Below, piece by piece: positions 39,194 through 39,680 of a DNA stretch of 39,680 nucleotides; the stretch's first letter is position 1, and the number at the start of each line of letters is the position of its first letter. The position numbers and the translations under genes were made by a program. The DNA comes from Prevotella sp. (GTDB lineage: Bacteria > Bacteroidota > Bacteroidia > Bacteroidales > Bacteroidaceae). The stretch lies in NCBI GenBank assembly GCA_024681875.1, contig JAILAA010000033.1:1-39680 (forward strand). The letters are read 5' to 3'. The notes below the pieces were generated by a model. That model made no database searches. It was not told the origin of the DNA and was given only the letters and a program-made list of their open reading frames with translations.

Positions 39194-39531
39194 AATTTCT
39201 CCTCTTCAGTATCCTTTTTTTTATTAGTGAAAAGATATTGGATGGCCCCTGATATTATCATGAGATAGAGGCCAATACATATTCCATCAATAACTTTCTT
39301 TGTTATTAAATAACCAATCTCTGAAGTAATCACTAAAGTCAAAAAAGGTACAAGAGCTAATTTCCAATTTCCATATTTGATTTGGACTCCCACTATGAAT
39401 ACCTCTAACACCAATAATGGAATTACGCCAATATAAAACAGTGTTTTCCAGCCTATAAAGTAGGCGCCAATCATCAAGATAAAAAAAATTGCAGATGCTA
39501 AGCATCCATAATTATTTCCATTTTGTTTCAT
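39190..39531 (-). CDS. Four-helix membrane protein, unknown
   Basis: 113 residues with about four hydrophobic helices (CLASAIFFILMIGAYFIGW, LFYIGVIPLLVLEVFIVGV, LALVPFLTLVITSEIGYL, GICIGLYLMIISGAIQYLF) and a charged C-terminus (NKKKDTEEEKL). No family recognised. It overlaps the next gene by ATGA and lies 38 bases downstream of the partial gene at the window edge. Confidence 0.6.
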   Translation of the reverse strand: MKQNGNNYGCLASAIFFILMIGAYFIGWKTLFYIGVIPLLVLEVFIVGVQIKYGNWKLALVPFLTLVITSEIGYLITKKVIDGICIGLYLMIISGAIQYLFTNKKKDTEEEKL

Positions 39532-39569
39532 AGCTCTTTACTGAACTTTCGCAAGTGAATATTCATTCA

Positions 39570-39680
39570 TCAAGCGACTAATTTATACATTTGATAGAGT
39601 TTATGGAACTTAGGATTGGCATCAATAACCGCAGAAAGCAGTTCGCTGGCATCGGCAGAGATCATCTCTGCGATTTCCAG
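39570..39680 (-). CDS. C-terminal end of a gene cut by the window edge
   Basis: Open from the last base, 36 residues: LEIAEMISADASELLSAVID, then ANPKFHKLYQMYKLVA and TGA, followed at once by a second in-frame TGA. The composition is that of a helical C-terminus of a real protein, but no family can be named from so short a piece. Confidence 0.5.
   Translation of the reverse strand: MEIAEMISADASELLSAVIDANPKFHKLYQMYKLVA

Overview
The window looks like chromosomal DNA from a Prevotella-type member of the Bacteroidota (Prevotellaceae). The evidence is: at least fourteen promoters of the Bacteroidota type (-33 TTTG, about 20 nt, -7 TAnnTTTG, usually followed by GCA); many lipoproteins and surface or outer-membrane families typical of that phylum (Omp28-like, DUF6029, GH92, GH43, BACON); secreted proteins ending in a short GRR/GLNI...K tail of the Prevotella kind; and start codons placed almost without Shine-Dalgarno sequences. 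The assignment rests on sequence style and recognised families, not on a database search.

Left part (1-13.2 kb). The 3' end of an IS110-family transposase is followed by a long palindrome and a secreted GH43 glycosidase. A five-gene minus-strand operon (7864 to 2079) encodes a TlpA-like thioredoxin, a DUF6029 outer-membrane barrel, an Omp28-like lipoprotein and two secreted proteins with sorting-like tails, one of them Omp28-like; a DUF4294 protein diverges from it. A second minus-strand operon (13182 to 8598) has genes overlapping by ATGA: an Lrp/AsnC regulator, a fused gamma-glutamyl hydrolase/membrane-dipeptidase, an M28 (glutaminyl-cyclase-like) lipoprotein and a CotH-like lipoprotein. 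It looks like a peptide-processing unit.

Middle part (13.3-28.3 kb). A four-gene FKBP operon includes one member with only the N-terminal domain and one with only the isomerase domain. An AraC regulator has four tandem 21-bp dyad repeats upstream. A large minus-strand unit encodes two tandem paralogous 1,000-residue lipoproteins carrying a gluzincin signature (HExxH-x18-E), followed by a protein that joins an endonuclease/exonuclease/phosphatase domain to a GH92 mannosidase. The joining linker is itself a palindromic repeat translated in frame. A divergent GH43-like protein carries a related translated palindrome in a loop.

Right part (28.3-39.7 kb). Housekeeping genes run on the plus strand: recX, comF, pyrE, an SRPBCC protein, argH, a lipoprotein, tRNA-Leu(UAA), a DUF6621-like protein and an MscS channel. 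A minus-strand radical-SAM/lipoprotein pair with a BACON domain follows, then an ADP-ribosylglycohydrolase. The last 3 kb are more AT-rich and accessory: small membrane proteins, a YoeB/YefM-type toxin-antitoxin pair, a headless gene remnant with its own promoter and hairpin, and a gene cut by the window edge.

The most interesting signals are the family of palindromic elements translated inside enzymes, the tandem predicted metalloprotease lipoproteins, the Omp28/DUF6029/thioredoxin operon, and the 21-bp tandem dyads in front of the AraC gene.
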